The notes below the pieces were generated by a model. The model was not told the DNA's origin and made no database searches. It saw only the letters and a program-made list of their open reading frames with translations. The position numbers and the translations under genes were made by a program. Shown here one piece after another: positions 6,903 through 15,867 of a DNA stretch of 64,000 nucleotides (the first letter of the stretch is position 1; the number at the start of each line of letters is the position of its first letter). The DNA comes from JAUXEH01 sp965533275 (GTDB lineage: Bacteria; Acidobacteriota; Aminicenantia; Aminicenantales; Aminicenantaceae), in the NCBI GenBank assembly GCA_965533275.1, contig CBESWG010000008.1:43277-107276 (forward strand), read 5' to 3'.

Positions 6903-9770
6903 CTATTTCTTCTCTTCTTTGTCCCAGGCCAGGATGCCGTTCTTCATCCAGTCGGGCATGGGAGCCCCCTTGAGATGATGATCAAAAAAAGCTGCCATTC
7001 GGATGGTCCAGTCCTCCTGGTTCACACGCTTGCGCAGCCCGTGAGCCTCCCCGTTGTAATTGAACATGTAGGCTTCCTTGTTCAGGCGGCGCAGGGCCAT
7101 GATGAACTCGATGCCCTGGTACCAGGGAACAGCCCCGTCCTCATCGTTGTGCATGTACATGAGGGGTGTCTGGATCTTGTCGACCCAGAAGATGGGAGAG
7201 TTCTCGATGTAGCGTAGGGGAACCTTCCACAGGGTGTCGCCCAGGCGGCTCTGTGTGTGTTCGTACTGGAACTGCCGGACCATGCCGCTGGCCCAGCGGA
7301 TCCCGCCGTAGGCCGACGTCATGTTGGAGACCGGGGCCCCTCCATTGGCAGCTGCAAAGAGGTTGGTCTGCGTGACCATGTAGGAGATCTGGTACCCGCC
7401 CCAGGAGTGCCCCTGGATGCCGATGGCCTTGGGATCGATGTAGCCCTCACGGATCAGCATGTGGATGCCGGGCAGGACACATTTCATGGCATCCGGTCCG
7501 GGATAGCCGGTGTCGTACTCGATGTCGGGCATCCACAGGACATAGCCGTTGCTCACGTAATAGGAGGGATTGACCGAGCTTCCGGGGGAAGGATCGCGGT
7601 ATCGGTGGTGGCCCTGGTGCAGGGTCTCGTAGATGTACACCATGAGCGGATATTTCTTTCCGGGATCGAAGTTGTCCGGCTTGATCAGGATGCCCTTGAG
7701 GGGTTTGCCATCAGCACTGAGGAAATCCCTCAGCTCCGCGCTGCCCCAGATGTAGGGATCCATCTGGCTCCCCAGGGCGGTAAGCTTACGGGGTTCCTTG
7801 AAGTCCAGCCCGCTCACCCACAGTTCCGGATACTCTTCGAAGGCTTGCCGTGTGAATAGCAGCACGTCAGCTTCCTTGGCCTTCTGGGGAAAACCGAAAT
7901 TTTTGTCTGCCATGAGCAGCCTGCGGGGCTGCGCCTCGCCGGCAACCCTGTCTGTGTAGAATCCATGGGCCATGGTCTGCTCATTCGTGGCAGTGAGGAG
8001 CAGGGTCTTCCCGGGATCTATGGTTTTTTCCTCGCGGTCCAGGCGTGCATACCGGAACGCGAGGCCGTTCTTGCGGCCGAAGCCCTCGGTGATCATGCGA
8101 GCCCCGCTGCCGTCGGGCTTGATCTCCCAGATGTCGGTGCGGTCATAGACCAGGAGGGCGGCATCGCCGCCTGTCCAGCCGGCCGTTCCGTATCCCCGGG
8201 CTGGATTGGGCGTGTCATGGTCCTCCCGGTCGAAGCGCACACCGAGGCCGGCGGTCACATTCTTGGTGGTGCCCGCCGCGATGTCGTGTGCGAACCAGTC
8301 CGTGCCCTCGAACCAGTAGGCGTACTTCGCATTGGGCGAGAGGCTGGCGCGCCCGTAGAGTTCTTTTTTAACCAGGTCCTTCTCCCCGGTGCGGGGATCG
8401 ATCACATAGACATCCGCGAACGAACCGAAATAGGAGACCCGCTTGGTATAGGGCCAGTCGGTGACGGCAAAACCCACTTTTCCGCTGTCTGACAGGCTCA
8501 CATCCGGTACGGTCTCGTCGGCCAGCTGCACGAATTTCTTATCCGCGATATGGAAGACCGACTCCCAGGTGTTGTTGCGCACCCTCTGGGCCATGATCTT
8601 CTGCTGGGGCTGGGGGAAAGGATCGTCCCAGTGCCAGAGGTCGAACCTGGCCTCCTCTTCCACATCCTCCTCATCGTCCTTCTTGGGCTCGGGAATCTCC
8701 TTGATGCCGAAGAGTACGATGCCGCCATCCAGGCTGAAGGACACATCGGACTTATCGCTTACGGCCATTCCTTCGGGAAATCCTGTTGTCGCGGAGTGGG
8801 AGACCCACAATTCTGCCGCCTCGTCTCCCCGGTCCCACCCGTACAGGCTAAAAACAGGTTCTTCCGCCTCATAGTCATCCCTGTCGGTCAAAAACACCAG
8901 CCTCGTTTCCTCTTCGTCCAGGGCCACTTTGACGTAGTTGCCCTCGCCGGTCAGCAGGGCGGTGCTCTCCGCCCTGCCCGGCTTCTGAGCATAGATCCCG
9001 TCGCTCTCAGGTTTCTCCTTGCTGGACACAGTGTAGAGCAGATACGCGCCGTCCTTGGTGAAGCGGTAATCCATCACAGAGGCAAAGGAGTTCTCTACCC
9101 CATCCTCGAGTGACAGAAGGACAAGCTCGGTCCCGAATTTTTTGTCCTTTTTCTTCTTTTCTTCATCCTTGGCCTCGGGTTTTGTCTCCGGCTCCTCTGT
9201 CTCGGCCCCTTCCTTCTTTTCCGTCTTCTCATCTTTAGGCTTGGGGGCCTCTTCTTTCAAATACGCGATCCACCCCCCGGCATCCTCTGGCGCCTTGAAG
9301 CTTTTCACCCGGTCGATCACCTTTACCGTCCCATCGGACAGGTCCATGATCCCGAGCTTCTTCTTGGGCTGATCTTCCTTCTTTTTTTTATCCTTCTTGG
9401 CCTGCTTTACCTCTTCCTGGGTGGGAGAGATCAGGAATGCAACGTGGGACGTATCGAAAGAGAACTGGGCGGCCGCCGCCCTCTCGGAATCCGTTCCCTC
9501 TCCGGTGAATCCGATCGGATGCCGATACTCCTTCCGGTTCCGGACGTTCAGCACCACGAGTTCCCCTTCTCCCTTCTGGGGAGTCTCTACGAACAGGACC
9601 CAATCTCCGTCAATGGAGATGAGCGGACGGACAATGGATCTCCAGGAATCATATACGTCATGGGTTAGCGGCTTTTTGGCGGATCCTGCCTGGGCTGAGG
9701 CCCATCCGGACAGCCCCAACACCATCAGCATACAGAATGCCCCGATCATAAATCTGCGTGTCTTGAACAT
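6903..9770 (-). CDS. exported S9-family serine peptidase (prolyl oligopeptidase fold)
   Basis: 955 residues with a signal peptide (about 1-27, ending ASAQA). A WD/PD40-like propeller covers most of the N-terminal two thirds, and the C-terminal alpha/beta-hydrolase holds the triad Ser789 (GHSWGGY), Asp878 (NDEDGAVP) and His910 (EAHGL). These are the hallmarks of dipeptidyl-peptidase-IV/acylaminoacyl-peptidase-like S9 enzymes that clip oligopeptides in the periplasm. Longer than the usual 650-850 residues because of Lys/Glu-rich insertions near residues 115-125 and 195-215 and an acidic one near 365. AGGAGGAC ribosome site; ATG start. Confidence 0.88.
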   Translation of the reverse strand: MFKTRRFMIGAFCMLMVLGLSGWASAQAGSAKKPLTHDVYDSWRSIVRPLISIDGDWVLFVETPQKGEGELVVLNVRNRKEYRHPIGFTGEGTDSERAAAAQFSFDTSHVAFLISPTQEEVKQAKKDKKKKEDQPKKKLGIMDLSDGTVKVIDRVKSFKAPEDAGGWIAYLKEEAPKPKDEKTEKKEGAETEEPETKPEAKDEEKKKKDKKFGTELVLLSLEDGVENSFASVMDYRFTKDGAYLLYTVSSKEKPESDGIYAQKPGRAESTALLTGEGNYVKVALDEEETRLVFLTDRDDYEAEEPVFSLYGWDRGDEAAELWVSHSATTGFPEGMAVSDKSDVSFSLDGGIVLFGIKEIPEPKKDDEEDVEEEARFDLWHWDDPFPQPQQKIMAQRVRNNTWESVFHIADKKFVQLADETVPDVSLSDSGKVGFAVTDWPYTKRVSYFGSFADVYVIDPRTGEKDLVKKELYGRASLSPNAKYAYWFEGTDWFAHDIAAGTTKNVTAGLGVRFDREDHDTPNPARGYGTAGWTGGDAALLVYDRTDIWEIKPDGSGARMITEGFGRKNGLAFRYARLDREEKTIDPGKTLLLTATNEQTMAHGFYTDRVAGEAQPRRLLMADKNFGFPQKAKEADVLLFTRQAFEEYPELWVSGLDFKEPRKLTALGSQMDPYIWGSAELRDFLSADGKPLKGILIKPDNFDPGKKYPLMVYIYETLHQGHHRYRDPSPGSSVNPSYYVSNGYVLWMPDIEYDTGYPGPDAMKCVLPGIHMLIREGYIDPKAIGIQGHSWGGYQISYMVTQTNLFAAANGGAPVSNMTSAYGGIRWASGMVRQFQYEHTQSRLGDTLWKVPLRYIENSPIFWVDKIQTPLMYMHNDEDGAVPWYQGIEFIMALRRLNKEAYMFNYNGEAHGLRKRVNQEDWTIRMAAFFDHHLKGAPMPDWMKNGILAWDKEEKK

Positions 9771-9815
9771 AAAGTCCTCCTCTCTCTCACTCGGTCAATA
9801 ATTTATTTATCGATA
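9771..9815 (-). promoter_or_regulatory. A/G-rich leader before S9 peptidase
   Basis: On the transcript strand: GATAAATAAATTATTGACC then GAGTGAGAGAGGAGGAC, ending in the ribosome site. It shows a loose 4-base periodicity like other leaders in the window. No -35/-10 pair could be placed with confidence. Confidence 0.3.
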
Positions 9816-9903
9816 CTTCTTCGTGAATAATCCAGGCATAATCCGGACCAAAATATCGTCTTCAGCCTGAAAAACTGATCAGAAGCACCCGGTCCGCTGC
9901 GGG

Positions 9904-10257
9904 TCAGCGCAGGAATCGGATAGTCAAGGGATACTCGAATGCCTCGCGGTTGCTGGCCTTGAGGGTCGCCACGATGACCAGGACCACCCAGGCCACTCCC
10001 AGAGCGAGCAGCAGGAACAGCCCGATGATGACCAGGGCAAGGATCCCGGCGATGAAGGCGTAGATGGTGAAGGAGATCTGGAAATTCAGGGACTCCTTCC
10101 CCTGCTGGTCCACATAGGGAGACTCGTCTTTCTTGATGAGCCAGATCACCAGCGGCCCGAGTATGTTGCCAAAGGCGGGAAAGACAAAAAACCCGAATGC
10201 CGCAAGGTGGCAGAACAGACCCCAGGTTTTTTCCTGGCTTTCATCCATTTTAGCCAT
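9904..10257 (-). CDS. DUF4870 / Tic20-like membrane protein
   Basis: 117 residues. Starts with WGLFCHLAAFGFFVFP and carries GNILGPLVIWLIKKDESPYVDQQGKESLNFQIS, here quoted in parts: the segment LGPLVIWLIKKDE followed by YVDQQGKESLNFQ is diagnostic of DUF4870 proteins. Three or four membrane helices (about 13-40, 58-82, 83-103). Function unknown; the family is widespread and small. ATG with GAGGAGAGG upstream. Stands alone between the S9 peptidase and the aminotransferase operon. Confidence 0.85.
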   Translation of the reverse strand: MAKMDESQEKTWGLFCHLAAFGFFVFPAFGNILGPLVIWLIKKDESPYVDQQGKESLNFQISFTIYAFIAGILALVIIGLFLLLALGVAWVVLVIVATLKASNREAFEYPLTIRFLR

Positions 10258-10316
10258 TATGTCCTCTCCTCGATTGTCTCGACTCGTGAATTATCCAGGG
10301 CAGCTAAGAAGATATA

Positions 10317-11456
10317 TCACAAATCCCTGCACCGGACAAGTTCCGGTAGCCCTTCGATCTCGGTGCCGATCCGGCGCCGGCCTTCCTGCAGAAACTCCGG
10401 ATCCCCTCCCATCCAGATGCGCAGGAATCCTTCCATCCCCAGGTGGATGCCGGGGACGATCAGGGTACTCTGCCTGTGCAGGATGTTCTTCACAAGGTCC
10501 AGGCTGAGGACCCCGGAATCGTATTTTACGAAATAGAATGCACCGGCCACGTGGGGATGGTAGGTGAAAAAACCGTCGAAGCCATCCAGCCATTCCTGCA
10601 TGGCCTCGAGGTTCTGCTGGAGGATCCTGCGCGTACGGTCGTAAAGCTTCTTGCGGTTCCCGGATTTCACGGCGGTCCGCGCCACTATGTCGGACAGCTT
10701 GTTGGGCCCGATGGTGATGTAGTCGTGCTGAGACCAGCATTCCGACACGAACTCCTTGGGACCGACGATCCAGCCGATGCGAAGGCCGGGGATCCCGTAG
10801 GCCTTGGAGAGCCCGCTGGTGACGATGACCCTGTCTCCCATACCCCAGAAGCTGGGAGTCTGTTCCTGCTCCCGCTCCGCCCCCATATAGACCTCGTCGG
10901 CGAGGAGGTAGGCGCCTACCTTATCGCACCGTTCGACGATGCGCTTCATCGCATCGCGGGTCAGAACCGCGCCGGTCGGGTTGTTGGGATTCGAGACATA
11001 GACCAGCCGGGTTTGTTCTGTGACGGCCCGTTCGAATCCCTCCCAGTCAGGTTCCCAGGCGCGGTCAAAGTCGAGAGAAAATGTCTGGACCCGGGCGCCG
11101 TAACTGCGCGGGGGGCCCCAGAGCTGCATGTAGTTCGGCAACTCGAGCACCATGTCATCCCCGTCCTGAAGCGCCACCAGGCCCACGAGGAAGTTGGCCT
11201 CGGAGGTGCCGTTCGTCACCTCGATGTTCTCGAGAGAGGCCCCGGGGTACTGTTCCAGCAGGAGCTCCCGCAGCTCGACCGTCCCGTTGGATTGGCTGTA
11301 ACTCAGGGGCGTGTCCAGGGCCTCCTCCAAGTCGAAACCCAGGTCCGTCAGCTCACGCAGGGATACGGCCCCGATACCGCTTTCGCTCAGGTCATACTCC
11401 ACGGCATTCTCCCAGGTCGACTGCATCCTTTCCATCTCAAAGGTTTCCATCTTCAT
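10317..11456 (-). CDS. class I/II PLP-dependent aminotransferase
   Basis: 379 residues from the ATG at 11456. That ATG overlaps the TGA of the upstream TPR gene (ATGA at 11453-11456) and has GGAGG seven bases before it. Fold-type I motifs are clear: SNPNNPTG (about 156-162), the DEVY motif (about 187-190) and the Schiff-base lysine in SGLSKAYGIPGLRIGW (Lys218). The N-terminal part is short, as in the histidinol-phosphate/aspartate-like group, with some resemblance to capreomycidine-synthase-like proteins. The amino-acid substrate cannot be told from the sequence. Confidence 0.85.
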   Translation of the reverse strand: MKMETFEMERMQSTWENAVEYDLSESGIGAVSLRELTDLGFDLEEALDTPLSYSQSNGTVELRELLLEQYPGASLENIEVTNGTSEANFLVGLVALQDGDDMVLELPNYMQLWGPPRSYGARVQTFSLDFDRAWEPDWEGFERAVTEQTRLVYVSNPNNPTGAVLTRDAMKRIVERCDKVGAYLLADEVYMGAEREQEQTPSFWGMGDRVIVTSGLSKAYGIPGLRIGWIVGPKEFVSECWSQHDYITIGPNKLSDIVARTAVKSGNRKKLYDRTRRILQQNLEAMQEWLDGFDGFFTYHPHVAGAFYFVKYDSGVLSLDLVKNILHRQSTLIVPGIHLGMEGFLRIWMGGDPEFLQEGRRRIGTEIEGLPELVRCRDL

Positions 11457-13450
11457 GATCTTTCCTCCCTGGCGCCGCACGCCTTCTTGAGTTTGGCACG
11501 AACGCTCTCTTTGAATTCCGCATGGACCGCATGGCCCAGCTCTTCCGCTTTGAGCACATAATCCCAGGCTTTCTGGTACTCTTCCCGATAATAGTGGATC
11601 ACGGCCAGGTTGTTGTATACCTCCGGCTGACCGGGTTCGAGCTCCACGGCAGCCAGGTAATGCCGCAGGGATTCAGGATACTGCCGCAGCTTGAAGTGCA
11701 GGTTTCCCAGGTTGATGAGCGGCTCGACGAATCCGGATTCGCTCTCGTGGGCGGAGTTGTAGGCTGCCAGCGCCTGGTCTAGCTTCCCCCGCTTCTCCAA
11801 GATATTCCCCAGGAGGTTGTTCACGATCCCGCTTTCAGGGTCCCTGCCTAACGTAGTGCGGCAGAGGGCCTCGGCCTCTTCGAGGGCCCCGGTCTCTGAG
11901 AGCGCCCGGGCCAAGTTCAGGCTGCCGACCGTGTAATCCGGCTTGAGTTCCAGGGTGTGCCGGCCGGCAGCCACCGCCTCTGGATAGCGGCCGAGCTCGA
12001 TATAGGCGGCCGAGAGGTTGGCGGAGGCTTGATGGTAATCCGGCTCGATCTCCAGTGCGCGGATAAATGCGGCCGCGGCCTCCCCGGCCTCGTCCTGGTG
12101 GAAGTACGCACGCCCGAGGTTGTAGTAGGCCTCGCTGGAGCCCGGGTCCAGCCGCAGGGCTGTGCCGAAGGCCTCTACGGCCGGGGCAGCCTCGCCCCGA
12201 TGGAGGAGGACGCTCCCGAGGTTGACGTAGGGACCGGCCAACTCTGGCGCTATCTCCAATGCCCGGCGGGACACTTCCTCCGCTTCCTCAAACTTTTCCT
12301 GACGGATCAGGACCGCTCCCAGAGTGGACAGAACCTCGGGGAGGTCCGGGTAGAGCTCCAGTGCACGCCGGCACTGCTCCAATGCCTGGGGGATCTGATC
12401 CCTCTGGAGATATACATAACCAAGGTTTCCATAGGCCCGGGCATGCCCCGGGAGGAGGGCAATGGCCTCCTCATAGGCGGAAACAGCCTCCTCGGTGAAG
12501 CCCTTTTTCATGAGGGCTATCCCCAGGTTGTAGTGGGTCTCGGGATTGTGGGGATGATAGTGGAGCGCGATCCTGTACTCCGCGATGGCCTCGTCGATCC
12601 GCCCCTGCCTCCTGTAGGATATGCCAAGGAGGCTGTGTACCTCGGGCATGTCCGGACGGATCTCGAGGATCTCCCGGCACTCCCGCTCTACGTCGGCGTA
12701 GCGTTTCTCTTCCAGATAAAGCAGGGCCAGCATGATGTTGACATCCGGCTCATCGCCCCACCGATGCTTGCGCTCCCCATAAAGCTCGATGGCTCGGGAG
12801 CGCCGGGATTCGGAAAGCGGAAACACATAGGGATCGAAACGGCGGTCGCGGTTCACCCGGATGATGCGCACAAGGAACTCATTGTATTCATCCCCGAGAC
12901 GTGACATGTCCATGATGGATCCCGACTCGCGCAGGTCAACGGCACCGAACAGATGGGCCAGCTCATGTTCCAGGAGATCGCTCCTGAGGGCCTGGAAGGG
13001 AGGCTCCCGGAGCAGGACATACCCTGTCATATAGGAAGCCATGCCGGCATACTGACCCTCTGCCAGGTCCTGAGCGCTGACCCCCAGGACCACATCATGC
13101 CCGTCTTTGGAGATCTTGCGACGCAGATCGTCCAGGAGCTCGAAAAGGTTCCGGCGTGTGTTGTCGGACCGCCAGAGATCGTAGCGGCTCACCTCGAAGC
13201 GGATGTCGAATTTTTCCCCGAAACGATCGGAGACGCGACCGATCAGGCGGGGCAGGACCGTACGTGCGTCATGGCCGTGCCGGAACTCCTCGTCCATCAC
13301 CACCTTGATCGTGACAACCCGATCCGGGATCTCCCTGGCAGGAGCCGAGATCACGGACATCCCAAGAAGCATCACAAGGAGGAGCGCCGGCAGAAGGTTC
13401 CGATGCCCACCCGCTCGAAGGAGGATCGGTGACAAGGGGAAACTAAACAC
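11453..13450 (-). CDS. exported metzincin-like metalloprotease with TPR repeats
   Basis: 665 residues from a GTG at 13450 (GGAGGG seven bases upstream, 8-base overlap with the NUDIX stop); a longer frame to 13501 begins with TTG and has no ribosome site. A signal peptide is followed by a domain with HELAHLFGAVD (His162, Glu163, His166, Asp172), the HExxHxxGxxD zinc motif of metzincins, and a Met-turn candidate SIMD at about 180. From about 230 to 650 there are eleven or so TPR repeats (for example LGISYRRQGRIDEAIAEYR). The combination of an archaemetzincin/matrixin-like domain and a long TPR array is unusual. Coupled to the aminotransferase. Confidence 0.75.
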   Translation of the reverse strand: MFSFPLSPILLRAGGHRNLLPALLLVMLLGMSVISAPAREIPDRVVTIKVVMDEEFRHGHDARTVLPRLIGRVSDRFGEKFDIRFEVSRYDLWRSDNTRRNLFELLDDLRRKISKDGHDVVLGVSAQDLAEGQYAGMASYMTGYVLLREPPFQALRSDLLEHELAHLFGAVDLRESGSIMDMSRLGDEYNEFLVRIIRVNRDRRFDPYVFPLSESRRSRAIELYGERKHRWGDEPDVNIMLALLYLEEKRYADVERECREILEIRPDMPEVHSLLGISYRRQGRIDEAIAEYRIALHYHPHNPETHYNLGIALMKKGFTEEAVSAYEEAIALLPGHARAYGNLGYVYLQRDQIPQALEQCRRALELYPDLPEVLSTLGAVLIRQEKFEEAEEVSRRALEIAPELAGPYVNLGSVLLHRGEAAPAVEAFGTALRLDPGSSEAYYNLGRAYFHQDEAGEAAAAFIRALEIEPDYHQASANLSAAYIELGRYPEAVAAGRHTLELKPDYTVGSLNLARALSETGALEEAEALCRTTLGRDPESGIVNNLLGNILEKRGKLDQALAAYNSAHESESGFVEPLINLGNLHFKLRQYPESLRHYLAAVELEPGQPEVYNNLAVIHYYREEYQKAWDYVLKAEELGHAVHAEFKESVRAKLKKACGAREERS

Positions 13451-14114
13451 TCCCACCCTCCCCGGGCTCCTTCCGCGGGCCGGACTGAGGCAGTTCCTCA
13501 AGGACAGCCATCAATTCGGCCAGCACCATGGCCGTGGCGCCCCAGATCTTGTGTTCCCAATAGGAAAAAAACGGGACATTGACCTCACGGCCCCTGTGTG
13601 TCCACATTTCCTGCCTGAAGTTGATGGGATCAGCCAGGTGGTCGAGAGAGACCTCCAGCACCTCTGCCACTTCCTTTTCATTGAGCCTGAACTTCGGCCG
13701 CTTGGAAACAAAGGCAACCGTGGGATGGATGCAGTAATTGCTGGGGGGGATGAAAAGTGGGGTCAGTCGGCCCAGGATGCGGAGGGACTGAGGATCGGTC
13801 CCGACCTCCTCCTGGGCCTCACGGGTGGCCGTCAGCTGCAGATCCTCTCCCGGTTCCTGCTGCCCTCCCGGGAAAGAGATCTGGGCCTGGTGGTGCTCCA
13901 GTTCGGCCGTGCGCCGCGTCAGCAGGACACGGAGCCCCTCCTCCCCCGGATACAGCAGGACCAGAACACCGGCCTGCAGGGATGAGGGCGGCACATCCGG
14001 GTAAGCCTGAGTGCCGGGCCGCGGGTCAGGAGCAAGGCGCAGCTGTGCCTCAAGACCAGGTTTTTTCTCCCGGAGGCGAGACGCCAGAACCCGCACAAAT
14101 GTCTCGCTGTTCAT
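13443..14114 (-). CDS. NUDIX hydrolase, CoA-pyrophosphatase type
   Basis: 223 residues. The Nudix box GGQQEPGEDLQ...REAQEEVG (about 84-106) has all the Glu residues needed for Mg binding. Flanking signatures LLTRRTAELEHHQAQISFPGG and PSNYCIHPTVAF match the NudL/CoA-pyrophosphatase group, which splits CoA and its derivatives into 3',5'-ADP and phosphopantetheine. First gene of a three-gene operon with the metzincin-TPR protein (8-base overlap) and the aminotransferase. The functional link between these three is not clear. Confidence 0.88.
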   Translation of the reverse strand: MNSETFVRVLASRLREKKPGLEAQLRLAPDPRPGTQAYPDVPPSSLQAGVLVLLYPGEEGLRVLLTRRTAELEHHQAQISFPGGQQEPGEDLQLTATREAQEEVGTDPQSLRILGRLTPLFIPPSNYCIHPTVAFVSKRPKFRLNEKEVAEVLEVSLDHLADPINFRQEMWTHRGREVNVPFFSYWEHKIWGATAMVLAELMAVLEELPQSGPRKEPGEGGSV

Positions 14115-14217
14115 CCACTCATCCTGTGTTTTATATTGTCATATATTTCAGGCAAAGAGACAACCTATGGTAATTTCACAGGGCATTGCCTAGAATATAA
14201 GGCACAATAGCGGAACC

Positions 14218-15813
14218 ATGACAGAGACACCCTCCGAACGAGCTGCGCCTTCTTCTCAGGAAAGAGGATACAGGGAGCTCCTGCAATCCACGGCCATGAT
14301 CACCGCTCCCACGTTTTTCAGCCGGATCCTGGGCTATGTGCGGGACATGCTGCAGGCCTTTTTCCTGGGGACCGGGATTGGTGCGGACGCCTTTACCATC
14401 GCGTTCGTGATCCCCAACCTGCTGCGCTCCCTGACCGCCGAGGGCTCGATGACGGCGGCCTTTATCCCGACTTTCACGCGGCTGAAGAGACAGAGCTCCG
14501 ACGCCCGCACCCGAGACTTCGCCAACGCCATGTTCACCAGCCTGGCCGTGATCGTGGCAGGGATCGCCCTGCTGGGATTCCTGATGGCCCCTCTGCTTGT
14601 CAAGGCCATCGCCTCCGGATACCAGTTCGTCCCAGGCAAAATGGCCCTGACCACCTCCCTCCTGCGCATCATGTTCCCCTACATCCTGTTCATCAGCCTG
14701 GCTGCGCTGTGTTCCGCGATCCTCAATTCACATTTCAAATTCGGGCTGGCCGCCGCCTCCTCCATCTTCTTCAACCTGGCCATGATCGGGACCATATTCC
14801 TGCTGGCTCAGAGGACGGAAGATCCGGCCTATGCGTTCGCCATCGGTGTCATCGTGGGCGGATTCTTTCAGTTCCTGGTCCAGGTTCCCGCGGTGCGAAG
14901 GCTGGGATTCACCCTCCGTCCCCGGCTGGATTTTAAGGACGAAGCGGTCCGGAAAGTGGGCCGGCTCATGCTGCCGGGTATCGTCGGACTGGGCATCTTC
15001 CAGATCAACCTGGCGTTGAGCCGCATGCTCGCCTCGTGGTTGGCGGAAGGCAGCGTGTCGGCCCTCTACTACGCAACCCGCGTGGCGGAATTGACTCTGG
15101 GGCTCTTCTCCATAGCGGTCGCCAAGGCCCTGTTTCCGACCCTCTCGCTCCAGGCCGCAGAGGATGATATCGAGGCTCTGAAGAGAACCCTCGTTTTTTC
15201 TTTGAAGTTCCTGGCTGTGGTGACGATCCCGGCGGCTACAGGTCTTGTCCTGCTGTCCCGACCCATCATCCAGGTCCTCTTCGAACGGGGCGCCTTCAGC
15301 CCCGAGTCGACGGCCTTGACCGCATCCGCCCTGGCCTTCTTTTCTCTGGGTCTCCCATTCTCCTCGGGCAACCTGGTCTTGAAAAAAGGTTTTTTTTCTC
15401 TACAGGACACCAAAACTCCCGTGAAGGTGGCGGGACTGTCGGTCGTTTTCTTCCTGTCCGCGTCCTTTTTCCTGATGCGGTTCATGGGAGTCGCGGGGCT
15501 GACCCTGGGGCTGGCGCTCACCGAGACCCTGTATTTCCTGCTGCTCTGGATCCTGCTGCAAAAAAAAATCGGCCGCATCTCCAACCAGGGCCTCCTGGTT
15601 TTAATCACAAAGATCCTGTTCTGTGCCGGCTGTATGGGAGCGGTGCTCTATATCCTTCGGCAGTCCCTGCCCGCTCCGGCAGACTTCTGGCCGAGGCTGG
15701 CATTCCTGCTGGGCCAGATCACGGCGGGCCTCGCGGCCTACGGGCTGGCCGCTCTGATATTCATACGCCGGGAAATGCAGATGTTGAGAACCCTCTTCCA
15801 GAAGCAAACATAA
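14218..15813 (+). CDS. murJ: lipid II flippase MurJ
   Basis: 531 residues with about 14 membrane helices. The N-terminal segment TFFSRILGYVRDMLQAFFLGTG and the motif DAFTIAFVIPNLLRSLTAEGSMTAAFIP are diagnostic of MurJ (MviN), the MOP-superfamily transporter that flips lipid-linked peptidoglycan precursor across the inner membrane. Conserved Arg residues in the first helix and later loops are present (SRILGYVRD). Length is normal for the family. Stands alone, divergent from the NUDIX operon; the ribosome site is weak. Confidence 0.93.
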   Translation: MTETPSERAAPSSQERGYRELLQSTAMITAPTFFSRILGYVRDMLQAFFLGTGIGADAFTIAFVIPNLLRSLTAEGSMTAAFIPTFTRLKRQSSDARTRDFANAMFTSLAVIVAGIALLGFLMAPLLVKAIASGYQFVPGKMALTTSLLRIMFPYILFISLAALCSAILNSHFKFGLAAASSIFFNLAMIGTIFLLAQRTEDPAYAFAIGVIVGGFFQFLVQVPAVRRLGFTLRPRLDFKDEAVRKVGRLMLPGIVGLGIFQINLALSRMLASWLAEGSVSALYYATRVAELTLGLFSIAVAKALFPTLSLQAAEDDIEALKRTLVFSLKFLAVVTIPAATGLVLLSRPIIQVLFERGAFSPESTALTASALAFFSLGLPFSSGNLVLKKGFFSLQDTKTPVKVAGLSVVFFLSASFFLMRFMGVAGLTLGLALTETLYFLLLWILLQKKIGRISNQGLLVLITKILFCAGCMGAVLYILRQSLPAPADFWPRLAFLLGQITAGLAAYGLAALIFIRREMQMLRTLFQKQT

Positions 15814-15867
15814 AGATCGCTTAGGGATCAAGCATCAGCAGAGGATCAGGGGCCTGGTTTAATGCGC

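Noticed and set aside
10443..11561. 372-codon plus-strand ORF
   Set aside because: Antisense to the aminotransferase, whose PLP-lysine and NPNNPTG motifs are unambiguous; the plus-strand translation has no recognisable domain.
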